Assembly: GCF_030272615.1 (NCBI RefSeq)
Contig: NC_081412.1
Location: forward strand, 478,803,657-478,867,656
Length of the DNA: 64,000 bases
DNA from: Cryptomeria japonica
Taxonomy: Eukaryota > Streptophyta > Pinopsida > Cupressales > Cupressaceae
Direction of reading: 5' to 3'
How positions within the stretch are numbered: position 1 is the stretch's first letter; the number at the start of each line of letters is the position of its first letter. A program made the position numbers and the translations under genes. Positions 23,043-35,583 of this stretch are shown in pieces. The notes below the pieces were generated by a model. That model ran no database searches, was not told the origin of the DNA, and saw nothing but the letters and a program-made list of their open reading frames with translations.

Positions 23043-24503
23043 TGATGCAAGTTCAATTCCTAACCCCAAAATGCAAGTATGAACTAATGACAAGATTGCA
23101 GAATTGAACTTAAACAATGGAAAGCTGTAAATACAAGGATAAGACAAGAATGCAAATGCGTACCCAGAGTTAAAATCTGACTGAAAATGTTCGGGACGGG
23201 GGCGCGGGCGCCACTGTCCTGATTCTGCCCCTGAAACTGCTCCAGAAACTGTTGTTTTGCACTCTGGAAAAAGCTGTCAAAAATGTTGAAAATGCTGTCT
23301 GTCAGGAGGACCAGGGCGCCCAGCGCCCCTGTCCTGGCAGGACCAGGGCACCCCACACCCCTATCCTGGTCTTTTGCTCTGCAATTGGGTGTGAAGTTCG
23401 GTCTCCGTCTGCTTCTTCCGGATCTGTAACTTGCGGCGTCGTCCGAATTCCGAAACCTACACTTATATCTGAAAAGGTGTGGTGGGTGGCTATATAGGGT
23501 TTTGCCTTAGTCAAACCCCCACTTCGGTGATTTCCACCTCCATGAATAGCCAAGTTGTATTGTAAAATGTATTGTGTGTGCAGACCTAGTGTGTGTGCAA
23601 GGTCCTTAAATGCAAGAAAGCAAACTAGAGCAACCTAGAAAGTAAACCCTAATTGCTTGTAAATGATAATGTAAATGCTCTAAATCAAGATGCAAAGTGA
23701 TCTAAAGCATGAATAAAGGATATATTGAAGCTTATGCAAAGACATGAAAACAACATGAAATCATACCCAACCCTTAAGGGAGGAGTACAAGCCAATCTTC
23801 AGTCGGTAATCTCCTATTGTTCTTCAATGTCTCCCAAGCCCTAAATGAATGAAATTGATGAATGCCTGATGGATGGATGTTGAATGTTGTTGAAGTCTTC
23901 AAAGATCTACTCTTTCGCTGCATATGAAGTTCCTGAAAACAAAAATCGGATCCTTTCCAATGAAGAAAGAGAGCTCTTATGTATGAAACCCTAGGTCGCA
24001 ATTTCGTCTTTTGGCCGACCTAGAGATTGAATATCCCGCCAATTTCTTGGGGTTAAGCTTTATTTTATGATTGGATCGCGCTCCTAAAATTTCGGGAAAA
24101 ATGTCCGGGACCGTGTGCACTCCGGGCGCCACAGTTCCGACAACTTTTCACCAAATTTTTCGAGCCGTCAGATATGATGATTTTAGAGAGAATCCCGAAG
24201 TTACAGCTGATTTCGAGATGTTTTGACCCCCGAAATCAAGCCCCCAAGTTCAAAATAGGACCTAATTAGGGTTTTTGATTAAATGATGTATTGGAGGAAT
24301 AAAATGAAAGGGGCACGCTTTAATGAAAGGGCCCGACTTTGTGATGTGGAAAATGGTGAAATAGAACCTTTAGACCTAATTAATTCAATTAATTAAGTGC
24401 TAAAGGGGAAATGCCATGCAAAGTGCAACTGCGCCAAGGCGGGTGCTAAACTAGGTGTAAAATTGTACCACCCTAGCAAGTGCGTACAATTTACGACGCT
24501 ACA
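23043..24503 (-). repeat. Minus-strand LTR F (solo LTR or truncated)
   Basis: On the minus strand it begins TGTAGCGTCGTAAATTGTAC at 24503 and can be followed to GAACTTGCATCA at 23043. It contains a TATA-like CCCTATATAGCC at about 23488 and a GC-rich, CpG-containing stretch at 23190-23470. I saw no target-site duplication, so the left end is uncertain and recombination is possible. Short open frames inside show no known domain. Confidence 0.55.
23306..23370. repeat. 32-bp direct duplication in LTR F
   Basis: Two adjacent copies starting AGGACCAGGGCGCCCAGCGC and AGGACCAGGGCACCCCACAC. The second has lost its CpGs to CA, as expected from decay of methylated cytosine. Confidence 0.8.
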
Positions 24504-24749
24504 CTATCATAATGTCATTTTTATTTCAAAAGCCATATCCATATTTCATCCATATACACTTATCCATCTCTCTCTCCCACTCTCCATTAGTCAACTTTGG
24601 AGCTAGCAAAGTCCATGGAGATGAGGAGGATAAGAAAGAACTACGAGCAATGGGAGCTTCATCAATATACTTGATTGATTTTGTTTATCTCTCATTATGC
24701 TTTCATTTTAAATCTTTCTTGATATCATGCTTGAAATGGTTTTGGTTTG
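24504..24749 (+). repeat. 5' LTR of element E, part 2
   Basis: A short piece between LTR F and the chromovirus G with no coding signal. It is assigned to the LTR of E because 38052-38094, on the other side of G, ends as an LTR followed by a primer binding site. Confidence 0.5.
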
Positions 24750-25552
24750 TGATGCAGAAGCATCCCCGGTTCATAGCAATCTTGCATCAACCAACAAGAT
24801 TTTGTTTTTGTTATGCTTTATGTTTGTAGTTTCAGCTTTTCTTTTTGTGTGTCCCGGTTTTGGCTCATCGAATCCTGTGGAGTTGGATTCTACTTGAAGA
24901 CTTGATCATATTTCTTAGTTCTAGACTGCATCGCATTTGGATAATTTTTCAGCAAGATATCGCTATTGGTTTCCTTGACAGTTTCCTATTACCGGTTGAC
25001 AATTCTTGTTACCGGTTACCTGGACTTATTTTGATGATCTACCAGAACCCCTTCTGAAGCTTGTGGAGTCATGGGCATTGATTCTAATGTTCCTTGGCAT
25101 GTGGCTAACCTTTTCCCGTGATCTACACTTCATCCTTTGGATTTTCTGGAGGAATCTCTTGCCGGAGGCTGACCTTGTTAATTTTACATGTTAGGTCTTG
25201 TTATTTGGGTTTTGATCCTTTTTTGGGCTGACTGGATCCTTTGGATCGTATATATAATTGTAATTGTGCGTTAGAATGGAATGAATCAAAGAATAAAGTA
25301 GTGATACTATGCATAGATGATAGATCTTAAGATTCAAGGTCCCAGTTGTGACCTATTCTATATGTTCTACCAAGCCTGTGAGTCGATTATGTTGTAACCC
25401 GGTTGTTACCGGTTGGTTGTAATCAATTTTCATGAAATAAAACAATATATTATGCATTGCCTCCATCATATCTTTGTGTTTTTGTTGTATTACTCTTGCT
25501 AACCGGTCCGGATTTATCTCTTTAAGGTCCCTCCTCACCGGTGACTGCTTCA
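24750..25552 (+). repeat. 5' LTR of chromovirus G
   Basis: 803 bp, from TGATGCAGAAGCATCCCCGG to GTGACTGCTTCA. Aligns with 30039-30605 and 37837-38046. It contains ACCGGTTGTTACCGG-like stretches and an AATAAA-like signal (GAAATAAAACAA) at about 25433. Confidence 0.9.
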
Positions 25553-25554
25553 AG

Positions 25555-25566
25555 TGGTATCAAAGC
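25555..25566 (+). other. Primer binding site of chromovirus G
   Basis: TGGTATCAAAGC lies two bases after the LTR. It differs at one base from TGGTATCAGAGC, the usual site complementary to initiator tRNA-Met. Confidence 0.85.
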
Positions 25567-25689
25567 AATTTTTCATTCTAGAGGTTTGTGTGTCCTAAAA
25601 TTTCTATTGTAGGGTGGTGGACTGTGGATCTGACCTACAGCTGCAGAGGACTGGCATGAACAATAGCGTGAAGAGGAGCTAGGAATGGT

Positions 25690-26762
25690 GGAGCGTGTCA
25701 GAATGCAAATCCTATTAAGATGGAGATGTTGTGAGGTATAGCAGCTCGGTTGGAAGTCATGGAGACAACTTATAAAAGAGACCGACATATTGAAGATGTA
25801 AGTGAAGATGAAGGAGAAGAAGCCCCGATAGAACAAGCAAACCCACCGTCGATTGATCCGGATGAGGAAAGGTTTTTGAGGGTTTTGAGTAGGGCGAATA
25901 CTAAACCTCATTTTACCCCACCAGATATGATGGGAATTTGGATTCAGATGAATTGATGGATTGGATCTCGGAGATGGAGAAGTATTTCTATTTTTAAAAC
26001 ACTACAGAAGAGAGGAAGGTGAAAGCTGTATGTACCCAATTGAAAGGTCAAGCATCTCTTTGGTCGGAGAATATGCGAGTTGATAGACAGAGAAGAGGTA
26101 AAGAGAAGATTAAGACATGGGATCAGATGATTGCTAAGTTCAAGTCAAATTTTATGCCAGCTGATTATCAAGTGAATCTATTCTAAAAGTTGCCGAATTT
26201 GAGACAGAAGTAATCTAGTGTGAAGGAGTACATTGAAGCATTTTACAAGTTGAATATCAGATACAAACATGTTGATGATGAAGTTGAACAACTTTCAAGA
26301 TATTTGAATGGATTGTGGATGTCTATACATGATGAACTCAGTTTGATCAAATTGGAGAGTGTTGAAGAGGCTTACTAGTATGCCCTAAAGGCAGAAGAGA
26401 AGTTAAACAAAAGACATGAGCAGAGGCAAATAGGTAGAGGTGGAAGGTTTACTGGAGGAAGATTTTAAGGAGGAAGAGGATATACCAGAGGTAGAGGAAC
26501 CTGTACATATTAGAACAAGGACAAGGAAGTGAAAAAAGAAAGTAATTCATACCAGAAAGATGATAGAAATTTCTTCTAGAGGAGAGAACCGAATGGCTAC
26601 CGAAGTGAGAATTTCGGAAGATGGGACAAGAGAACATTTAGAGGAAAGTATGGAGGAGAAGGACATCATGCATTTGAGTGTAAAAAGACAGAGAATACTG
26701 GAAGAGCAGCAGTGGTGGAAGAAAACCCCAACGGATCAGACAACAAACTGGAAGATGGAGAA
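25690..26762 (+). pseudogene. Chromovirus G gag relic
   Basis: The broken frame shows a typical retrotransposon gag: an acidic N-terminus, then capsid-like LKGQASLWSENMRV, WDQMIAKFKSNFMP, SVKEYIEAFYKL, DEVEQLSRYLNGL and ALKAEEKLN, followed by an Arg/Gly-rich tail. The zinc knuckle is damaged; only GEGHHAFECKK remains of the CCHC motif. Stops occur at several points, for example in KYFYF* and NLF*KLPN. Gag would form the cytoplasmic particle. It cannot do so here without correction of these breaks. Confidence 0.82.
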
Positions 26763-28440
26763 CTGTTGATGATGAGGAGAGCTTTGTGTCATATCGGAGG
26801 AGATGAAGAGCCTTTGCAGAGGAAGAATTTGTTCAAGACCATATGTAAGGTATCCGGTAAGTGTTTTAAAGTTGTTATTGCTAGTGGTAGTTCAAATAAT
26901 CATGTTTCAAAAGAGATGGTGAATAAGTTAAATTTGGAGAGATTGAAACACCCTAAGCCCAGATAGCATGGATTCAGAATGAACATAAGTTGTTAGTAAG
27001 TGAACAATGTTTGGTGAAATTGAAAATTGGGAATTTTTCTTGTGTGATATTATGCCTATGGATATTTATCATCTTTTGTTGGGTAGACCTTGGCAGTTTG
27101 ATAGACATGAATTACATGATGGGAGGAAGAATACATACACTATTGTGGCCAATGGGATGAAGCAAACCATGTTACCTTTGGAGGAACCTTTGAAGAATGA
27201 ATTTTGTATGAATGCTAGACTTTGTTTGGTAGATGGAAGGAAATTCCTAGATGGATTGAGACATGAGATTGTGTGTTTTTCCTTAATTCCTAAGAAGACT
27301 GAAAAACCGGAACCAGAAGGAGAACAACCAGAAGAGATAAAAGATTTGTTGACAAAATATGAAGACATCATTCAGATAATGTTCTTGATGGATTTCCACC
27401 TGTGAGAAGTATTAGTCATTGCATGGACTTGATTCCCAGAGCTAGTTTTCCTAACAAAGTTGCACACCAGATGACATCGACAAAGAATGAGGAGCTAAAT
27501 AGACAAGTGCAGGAGCTATTGAAGAAAGGTTTGATGAGGGAAATTTTGAGCCCTTGTGCAGTACTAATAGTATTATCACCAAAGAAGAATGGAGAGTGGA
27601 TATCATCAAATCAGGATCATAGAAGGGGATGCGTGGAAGACAATGAAGGACTGTATGAATTGTTGGTGATGCCTTTTGGGTTAACTAGTGCACCGAGTAC
27701 TTTCATGATGCTAATGAATGAGGTATTAAAGAAATTCTTGGGTAAGTTTGTTATTGTGTATTTGGATGACATTCTGATTTTCAGTAAGACAAAAGAGGAG
27801 CATTTGATGTAATTGAGATAAGTTTTGTAGAGATTGAGAGAAGAAAAGTTGTTGATCAGTATTAAGAAGTGTACTTTCACGAAGGATGAGTTAGTCTATT
27901 TGTGATTTGTGATATCTGAGGATGGTTTGAAGATGGGCCCTGAGAAAGTGAAAGCAATTGTTGAGTGGCCTACATCGGAAAGCATTGGAGAGTTAAGATC
28001 ATTTCATGGATTGGCTAGTTTTTACCAGAAGTTTATCATAAATTTCAATTCAGTTTGTAACCTTATGACTGAGACCATGAGAGGAGATCAAAAGGTATTT
28101 AAGTGGACCACCGGAGCAAACAAAATTTTTAAATTGTTGAAGCAGAAAGTGACTGAGAAGCCTGTGTTGGCTTTACCGGATTTCAACAAAGTATTTCAAG
28201 TGGATTGTGATGCAAGTGGAACAACAATAGGAGTAGTCTTGAGTCGGGAAGGGAGAGAAGTAGCTTATTTCAGTGAGAAATTGAATGATTCCCAGAGGAG
28301 ATATTCAATGTATGATCAGGAGTTTTATGCCATAGTTCAAGCCTTGAAGAAGTGTAGACATTACTTGTTGCCTAAGGAGTTTGTGTTGTATACAGATCAT
28401 CAAGACAGAGTAAGTTGAATCAGAGACATATGAGATGGGT
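26763..28440 (+). pseudogene. Chromovirus G protease, RT and RNase H relic
   Basis: Protease: VIASGSSNNHVS near 26876, where the catalytic Asp of the D-S/T-G motif reads Ala, and LLGRPWQFDRH near 27075. RT follows in another frame with the fingers region shortened: [40 protein letters not shown] and an intact [10 protein letters not shown] at about 27760. After a further stop, RNase H reads VDCDASGTTIGVV, VAYFSEKLNDSQRRY and LYTDHQ. At least three frame changes and stops at about 27810, 27903 and 28416 make it inactive. Confidence 0.85.
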
Positions 28441-30002
28441 AGAATTATTGTAGAGTTACACCCTTGTGTTGAAGCATAGAAGTGGGAAATCTAATAAAGT
28501 TGTTGATGCATTGAGTAGGAGAAGGAATTTGCTGACAGAGATGAGAGTGACAGTATTAGGATTTGAAGATTTGAAGACCTTGTATGATGAAGACCCAGAT
28601 TTTGCAAAACCTCAGAAAGCATGTAGAGAACCGGTTATGGTAGACAAAATCAAGTGGCTGGATTATATCATTTGGGATGGGATGTTATTCAAAGGATTTC
28701 AGTTGTGCATACCTAAGAGTTTTATGAGGGAGAATCTGATAAAGGATAAACACAGTGGTGGTTTGGCTGGACATTTTGGTATTGACAAAACAGTAGCATT
28801 AGTGAGTGAGCGCTACTTTTGGCCCCAAATTCATAAGGATGTTATGAGATATGTGAAAAGTTGTAGAGTTTGTCAAGTTGCAAAGGGTAGTAGTCAAAAT
28901 GTGGGATTGTATAAACCTTTGACAGTACCGGTAAGACCTTGGGAGGATATAAGCATGGATTTTGTAGTTGGATTTCCTAAAACACTGAGAGGGAATGATT
29001 CTATATTTGTGGTAGTGGATAGATTCTCAAAGGTGGCTCATCTCATACCTTGTAAGAAGACATCAGATCCATTACATGTAGCAGACCTATTTTTCAAGGA
29101 GGTGGTGAGATTGCATGGATTACCTAAGAGCATAGTTTTAGACAAAGACACTAAGTTTGTTGGCTATTTTTGGAGAACACTTTGGAAGAAGATGAAGACA
29201 AATTTGAAGTTCAGTTCTACTTTTCATCCACAGACTGATGGACAAATAGAAGTATTTAACCGGATCTTGGGAAACTTGTTGAGATGTTTAGTTGGAGATA
29301 AAACCAAAAGTTGGGATTTGATCCTTGCACAAGAAAAGCTTGCCTACAACAATTCAGTGAATAGGAGTACTAGAAGAACACCTCTTGAGATTGTTACCGG
29401 AGTGCATCCTAGAGGTATATCAGAATTGAGAGACATTAGCAGTGAAGACCCGAGAAGTTCAGAAGCAGAAGACTTTGCAGATCACATGGCAGCCTTCCAT
29501 ATTCAGGTTAAGAAACATTTGGAAGACATGAACATCAAATATAAGGAGAAGGCAAATGAGAAGAGGAGACATAAGTAATTTGAAGTTGGTGATGAAGTGA
29601 TAGTATATCTGAGAAAAAAAAGATTCCTGGTTGGAACTTATAACAAATTGCAGATGAAGAAGTTTGGACCTTGCAGGATTTTGAGTAATTTCAGTTTTGG
29701 AAATGCATATGAAGTGGAGTTACCGGATAGTCTTAGTATTTCACCTGTGTTTAACATTGAAAATCATCATGAGTATCATGAACTAGAATTCAGTGAGGAG
29801 AGTATTGCAAACTTGGAGAAATAGTTGCCCCGGAAGGAACCAGATCGGATGGAAGAGATTTTGGACAATAGGATTGGGTGTACTACCCGGAGTAGTCAGT
29901 ATAAAGAGTATCTTGTAAAGTGGAAGGACATAACAGTTGAAGATTCATTTTAGATTTCTTAGGAAAAGGTAGACCACCTTGGTTTTCCTCTGACCCCAGG
30001 AA
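28441..30002 (+). pseudogene. Chromovirus G integrase and chromodomain relic
   Basis: Integrase: zinc-binding HSGGLAGHFG with CRVCQVAKG, core Asp in ISMDFVVGFP, second Asp in VLDKDTKFVGY, and Glu in TDGQIEVFNR. A 370-codon open stretch ends at a stop near 29576, and the frame resumes with YLRKKRF and FGPCRILSNF. The C-terminus (29825-30000) encodes a chromodomain (RIGCTTRSSQYKEYLVKWKD), with stops at 29822, in DSF*IS* and after PGK. In active chromoviruses this domain steers integration to marked chromatin. It places G in the chromovirus clade. Confidence 0.88.
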
Positions 30003-30038
30003 AGTGAGAGGCTCACTTTTTTAATAACCTCGGATGTC

Positions 30039-30605
30039 TAATGCAGGAGCATCCCCGGTTCATAGCAATCTTGCATCAACCAAAAACATTTTCTTTTTGT
30101 TTTGCTTTTTGTTTGCAGTTTCAGCTTTTCTTTCTGTGTGTCTCGGTTTTGGCTCACCGCATCTTGTGGAGTTGGATTCTACTTGAAGACTTGATCATCT
30201 TTCTCAATTCTAGACCACATCACATTTGAATCATTTTCCGGCAAGATATCACTATCGATTTCCTTGACAATTTCCTGTTACTGGTTGACAATTCTTGTTA
30301 CCAGTTGCCTAGACCTATTTTGATGATCTACCAGAACCCCTTCTAAAGCTTGTGGAACCTTGCGCATTGATTCTGATGTTCCTTGGCATGTGGCCGACCT
30401 TTTCCTTCTCTCTACATGTCATCCTTTGGATTTTCCGGAGGAATCTCTTGGCGAAGGCCAACCTTGTTAATTTTACACGTTAGGTCTTGTTCTTCGGGTT
30501 TTGATCCCTTTTTGGGCTGACTGGATCCTTTGGATCGTATATATAATTGTAATTGTGTGCTAGAATGGAATGAATCAAAGAATCAAGTAGCAAGACTGTG
30601 CATAG
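30039..30605 (+). repeat. 3' LTR of chromovirus G, part 1
   Basis: Begins TAATGCAGGAGCATCCCCGG, the TG start having become TA. Matches 24750 onwards to the point where H inserted; ends with CATAG (30601-30605), the left target-site copy of H. Confidence 0.92.
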
Positions 30606-31951
30606 TAATAATATGATGAAACTATAAATATTCAATCAACTAGTAAGAGGGGGGGTGAATCAGTAGATGGAAGATAAACTAAATTTTCACCAAACTTATT
30701 TAGAATTTAGAATCAACTCACAAAGTTTACTGGTTTAGTCAATTTAACAAATCTGCAGCTACACTGTTAAACATTACCGGTTGACCTAATACTTCATTGA
30801 TATAATGCAGCAGATCTGAAACTTAAATATCCTTTGACCAAAACCTTAAACCACTTCACTAATACCAATAATAACTTATTTCAGATCATTTCCAATTATT
30901 TAGATATAACTATGCAGATTTACCAATCATTCATATCAACCATACCAAAAACATATCCACAAAATCATTCACCACTTGACACAATGATTTTTCACATGGA
31001 AACCCAAATGGGAGAAACCACGGTGGGGATGAATAGCCACAAGTATTTTTGAACTCTTCTGAAGTTCTCCCTCTTAGGATCCAAGCCTGGTTAGAAGCTT
31101 ATACAAGAATGTTCTATTAGGAACATATCCGGTTAAGGACCACTCGATTAAGGGATTGACTACAAATACCCTATTAAAGGTAACCTCAGTGGAGGATTTC
31201 AAATCCAAGCTAATGGATCACCTGGTTAGAGGATTTCAACAACAAGCCTGTTAGAGCTTACCCAATTAAGGGATTTTTTTGTTGTAATGGTTAGAGCACA
31301 ACAGGTTCTTGATCGATCTGGAAATAGCACTTCCTTCCTGAATCAGATCCTTTACCGCTCCTATCTGCCTTCACATCATTCTACAGACACACCTCTTGGT
31401 TCGACAATAATCACTTTCACACTTAACCAAATTTTCCAACACACATTCAATTAATCCATCAACCTTAAAACAAATACATTAGGTTGGTAACACAACATAA
31501 ACCCTAAAATTCTCATAGAGATTACAAACACATTGGTTCAATCTTGACCGTTAGATTTCATACAATCAACTTTACATTCTTCTAGGCATCTACAACCGAT
31601 CCTGGATCATCGCACTTTGAATCTTGTAACACGTCACATGTTTGTCACTTCATACTATGCATTTTATCATTTCCAATATAAATGGTTATCTTTACGCACT
31701 AAAACCTTTTCAAAACTCATCACCTGCAACATGCTTTCATGGCATCTTCATCACTGATAATTATTCGTTCATAGATCATCACAACCGATCTCCAAGCTTC
31801 ATCGGTTAGGGTTATGCTTCTCAACTGGTTAGGGTTACCGGTTGATCTTCATTGCTTCATTACTGGCTGCTTTACTACTTCATTACTGGTTGTTATTGAC
31901 ATCAATGACAACACTATACTTCTTCAATGCAATCTTCATGCAATGCCAACA
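30606..31951 (-). repeat. 3' LTR of copia element H
   Basis: 1,346 bp; on the minus strand it starts TGTTGGCATTGCATGAAG. The expected CA end is TA at 30606-30607. It retains the conserved copia module (GGGTTTCCATGTGAAAAATC in minus sense) at about 30985-31015 and the GATTCACCCCCCC tract near its end. Confidence 0.93.
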
Positions 31952-32382
31952 TTCTCCCCCTTTGGCATTGATGACAATACAAATATCAATACCAATTGAT
32001 TGTCATGATTGAGAGTAAAGCATATACACAGGTATAGGATTCATGGTTTACATTTTTCAAATAGGAATCCTGGTTTACATTTTTCAACATAAACTATCCT
32101 TCAACTGTATCTCCATATCTTTAGTTGGTAACTGGTCTACAATATGTCTTCTCTCCTTAACATATAAGGCTATCAATCATATACTTTTCTCCCCCTGTGA
32201 CAACAATGCCAAAGTGAAAGTAAACTATTATATTTCTTATCTATGCTTCACTAATCTATAATTAGCTTCTCCCCCTGTGGAGTAGCTCCATTCTTCACCA
32301 ATCCTTCTTCAATATTTTCAATAGGCTCCGGGATTGATGTCTTCCATATCTGCTTAATTGACTTCATGTAGGGGTACAACCC
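31952..32382 (-). other. 3' non-coding region of H with reiterated polypurine tracts
   Basis: In minus sense, G-rich purine tracts of the AGGGGGAGA type occur at about 31952-31965 (adjacent to the LTR), 32188-32200 and 32268-32280. Only the first is correctly placed for plus-strand priming; the others are similar in core sequence. Confidence 0.75.
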
Positions 32383-34137
32383 CTAACTCACAGGTTTGAC
32401 ATATTCAAATGTAGCCTTAGGTAGAGGCTTAGTAAAAATATCTGCTAGTTGTTCTTTAGTGGAAACATGCTCCAATGATACATTTTTGCTTTGAACTTTC
32501 TCTCTCAAGAAATGATACTTCAGCTCTATATGCTTTGTCCTACCATGCAACACCGGGTATTTAGAAATATTTATAGCACTTGTGTTATCACAGAAAATTC
32601 TTACCGGTTCTGATATCTTCAGCTTGAAACCTTCCAATATGTGTTTCATCCAAATTGTGTGGGTACAATTCATGAAAGTTGCAACATACTTAGCTTCTAC
32701 TATTGATTGAGAGATACAACTTTGTTTCTGCCTGCTCCAAGACACTAATCTACCTCCAAGAAAAAATGCTCCTTCGGTTGTACTTTTCATGTCATCAACA
32801 TTGATTGCCCAATCTGCATCAGTATAGACATTTAAGTCAAAGTCTCCTGCATATGGATACCATAGTCCATAATCTATTATGCCTTTCAAGTATCTGAAAA
32901 TTCTTTTGGTTGCAATCCTATGTGACTCCTTCGAATTTTTTTGAAATCTAGCAACCAATCCTATTGCATGAGCAATGTCCGGTTTTCTGTGGACAACATA
33001 ATGTAGCTTACCTATCATGGATATGTATTCCTTTTCATCAACTGGTGCATAATCATCTTCCTTTAACAATTTACAGCCTGTAACCATTGGTGTTCCAACT
33101 TGTTTACAATCTCCCATTCCAAAAGTTCTCAATACTTCTTTCACATACTTGGATTGTGTGATAAAAACTCCTTCCTTCATCTATTGGATTTGCAAGTCTA
33201 TGAAATTTTTTATCTCACCTACCAATGATATCTTGAAAATTCATTCTTCATTTCATTAGCAAAATCATGACACATATCATCATTACCTCCAAAAATGATA
33301 TCATCAACAAATACCTCACTTACCAGTATTTTATCTCCTTCTATCTTGAGATATATGTTACTATCTTCATTGGTTCTTTGAAAACCTATCTTTACTAAGT
33401 GAGAGTGCAATATTTCAAACCATGCTCTTGGTTCTTGTTTCAATCCTTATAGTGCCTTATGTAGCTTGCACACCATATCATTTTCTTTAGTTAATGCATA
33501 ACCATTTGGTTTTCCTATGTAGACTTCTTCTTCCAATATTCCATTTAAAAATGTCGATTTAACATCCATTTGATATACCTTAAGTCCTATGTATGTTGCA
33601 AATGCAAGTGGAGTCCTTACTCCTTCCAATCTTGCTACTGGTGCAAATGTCTCACCATAATCTTCACCTTACTCTTGTGCATATCCTTTGCATACCAGTC
33701 TAGCTTTATTCCTAACCACTACTCCATCTTCATTCAATTTGTTTATGAATACCCACTTTGTGCCTATTACATTCTTGTTTTCCGGTCTGGGTACCAATGA
33801 ACATGTATTATTCTTCTCTATCTGATCAAGTTCTTCTTCCATTGCCTTGATCCAGACTTCATCTGCAAAGGTTTCTTTTGTTGTTCTAGGCTCAATGGTG
33901 GAGATCATACAAGAATTTTCTCTTAGCCCTCTTCTAGTTAACACCTGCATTCTTGTCTCCAATAATCTGATCGGGGTTGTGATTGAGTCTGACATACCTT
34001 GGAATAACATGATCTTGGTTTTCAAGTTCTTCTTCTTCTTCACTTTCTTCACCTTCTATTGGACCTTCATGTTCTTGTTGAATTGAGGATTTTGTGTTTA
34101 GTCCTCCAAATTTTGGATTTACCGGTTCCGGTTCCAA
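32383..34137 (-). pseudogene. Copia H reverse transcriptase and RNase H relic
   Basis: Minus-strand frames show the copia RT start (WIKAMEEELDQIEKN, NVIGTKWVFINKLNEDG, ARLVCKGYAQE, YGETFAPVA), VYQMDVKSTFLNGILEEEVY, LKQEPRAW and an intact FVDDIIFGG catalytic box near 33300. After a frameshift at about 33210 the frame gives the connection domain (LHYVVHRKPDIAHAIG) and RNase H (YTDADWAINVDDMKST, SIVEAKYVA, IFCDNTSAI, GRTKHIELKYHFLRE). The usual STVEAEY reads SIVEAKY. Stops at about 33665, 33447 and 33219 break it. Confidence 0.9.
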
Positions 34138-34153
34138 AAATAGTGGGTTTGGT

Positions 34154-35535
34154 TCTTCTTCTTCCTTCTTCTTGTTGGTTTCTTCAAATTTTTCAGGAAA
34201 TTCATCTACTCAGACATTGACACTTTCAATGATCTTCTTAGTCCGGTTGTTGTAGCACTTATAAACTTTGCTCTTGGTGGAGTAACCAAGAAATGTGCCT
34301 TCATCACTTTTGGCATCAAACTTTCCAATATAATCACTTCTTTTAATAAAATATCTACTACCAAAATTTTTGAAGTAACTGACATTTGGCGATCTACCAT
34401 ACCAGTATTCATAGGGTGTTTTGTCCTTACCTCTTTTGACCAATATCTGATTCATTGTATAAACAGTTATGTTGATAGCTTCTCTCCAAAATGTTTTCGC
34501 TACACCTCCTTGAATTAACATAGTCCTAGCAACTTCAACCACTAACTGGTTGTTCCTTTCTGCAATACCATTTTGTTGTGTCCTTGGTGTAGATAGCTGC
34601 CTCTTGATCCCATTGTTTTCACAGTATCTAGTGAATTCCTCTGAAGTAAATTCACCACCTTGATCAGTTCTTAAACATTTTATCTTCCTTCCACTTTCAT
34701 TCTCAACCAAGGCTCTGAATGCTTTAAATTTGTTGAATGCTTATGTCTTGTCTTTCGTGAATGTGACCCACATCATCCTTGATCAGTCATCGGTAAATAT
34801 CATGAAGTACCGATCTCCTTGAATACTCCTAGTCCTCATTGGTCCACATAGGTCAGTATGAACCAAAACTAGCAAATGTTCAGCTGAGAAAGATTTGCTC
34901 TTGAAGGTTGAGGATGTCATTTTCCCTAATTGACATTCCTTGCACAAAGCATTCATTGGTTTTTTCAACTGTGGCAATCCTCTTACTAATTTTGACTTGT
35001 TGACTCTTATAATGTTATCAAAATTCACATGGAAAAACCTCCAATGCCAAAGCCAACTATCTTCTACTTTTGCAATCAAACAACTGTTGATTTTAGAGTT
35101 TAAGTGAAATAAGTTACCTCTGGTTTGTTTGCCAGTTGCAATCAGTTCACATTTGCTTCCAAAGATCTTGCAAACTCCATTCTTGAATTCTAATGGGTAA
35201 CCTTTTTCATTGAGTTGAGAAACACTCAAAATATTGTGTTTCATACCTTCAACCCAGTAGAAATCATTTGCACTACTCTTACCATTCAGGGAAATGGATC
35301 TTTTTCCCTTCACCATGCAGGGAGAGTTATTCCCAAATCTGAAAACACCTCCATAAAATTCGTCCAATGTTAGGAACTTGCTCTGGTCACCAGTCATGTG
35401 GTGTGAACAACCACTGTCAATAATACAGTCATCTGAGTTGCCCAAGTGATAGACCAATGCCTTTTGATCTGATATTTCTTCTTTGATAGCAACAAAGACA
35501 ATGTCCTCACGTGTATCTTCCTCAGATTCTTCATC
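34154..35535 (-). pseudogene. Copia H protease and integrase relic
   Basis: Starting near 35457 the minus strand encodes protease with an intact IIDSGCSHHMTG box, the pre-integrase zinc domain (LWHWRFFHVNFD, LCKECQLGKM), and the integrase core with Asp in VHTDLCGPM and in RTDQGGEFTSEE and Glu in QQNGIAERNN. The tail includes KTPYEYWYGRSPNV and GTFLGYSTKSKVYKCYN. A stop near 34783 separates the two halves and another ends the second half near 34210. An acidic E-rich linker follows towards RT. Confidence 0.9.
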
Positions 35536-35583
35536 TGTAATACCTTCATCTACTGCAATGAAACAAATTATTTTTCCTTTTCC

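Noticed and set aside
23084-24001. Open frames of 75-90 codons in LTR F
   Set aside because: They lie in an LTR, overlap on both strands and lack any recognisable motif.
27402-27812. RT with YLDD as an integrated pararetrovirus
   Set aside because: The element has LTRs, a tRNA-Met primer site, integrase and a chromodomain, which mark a chromovirus retrotransposon; no movement protein was seen.
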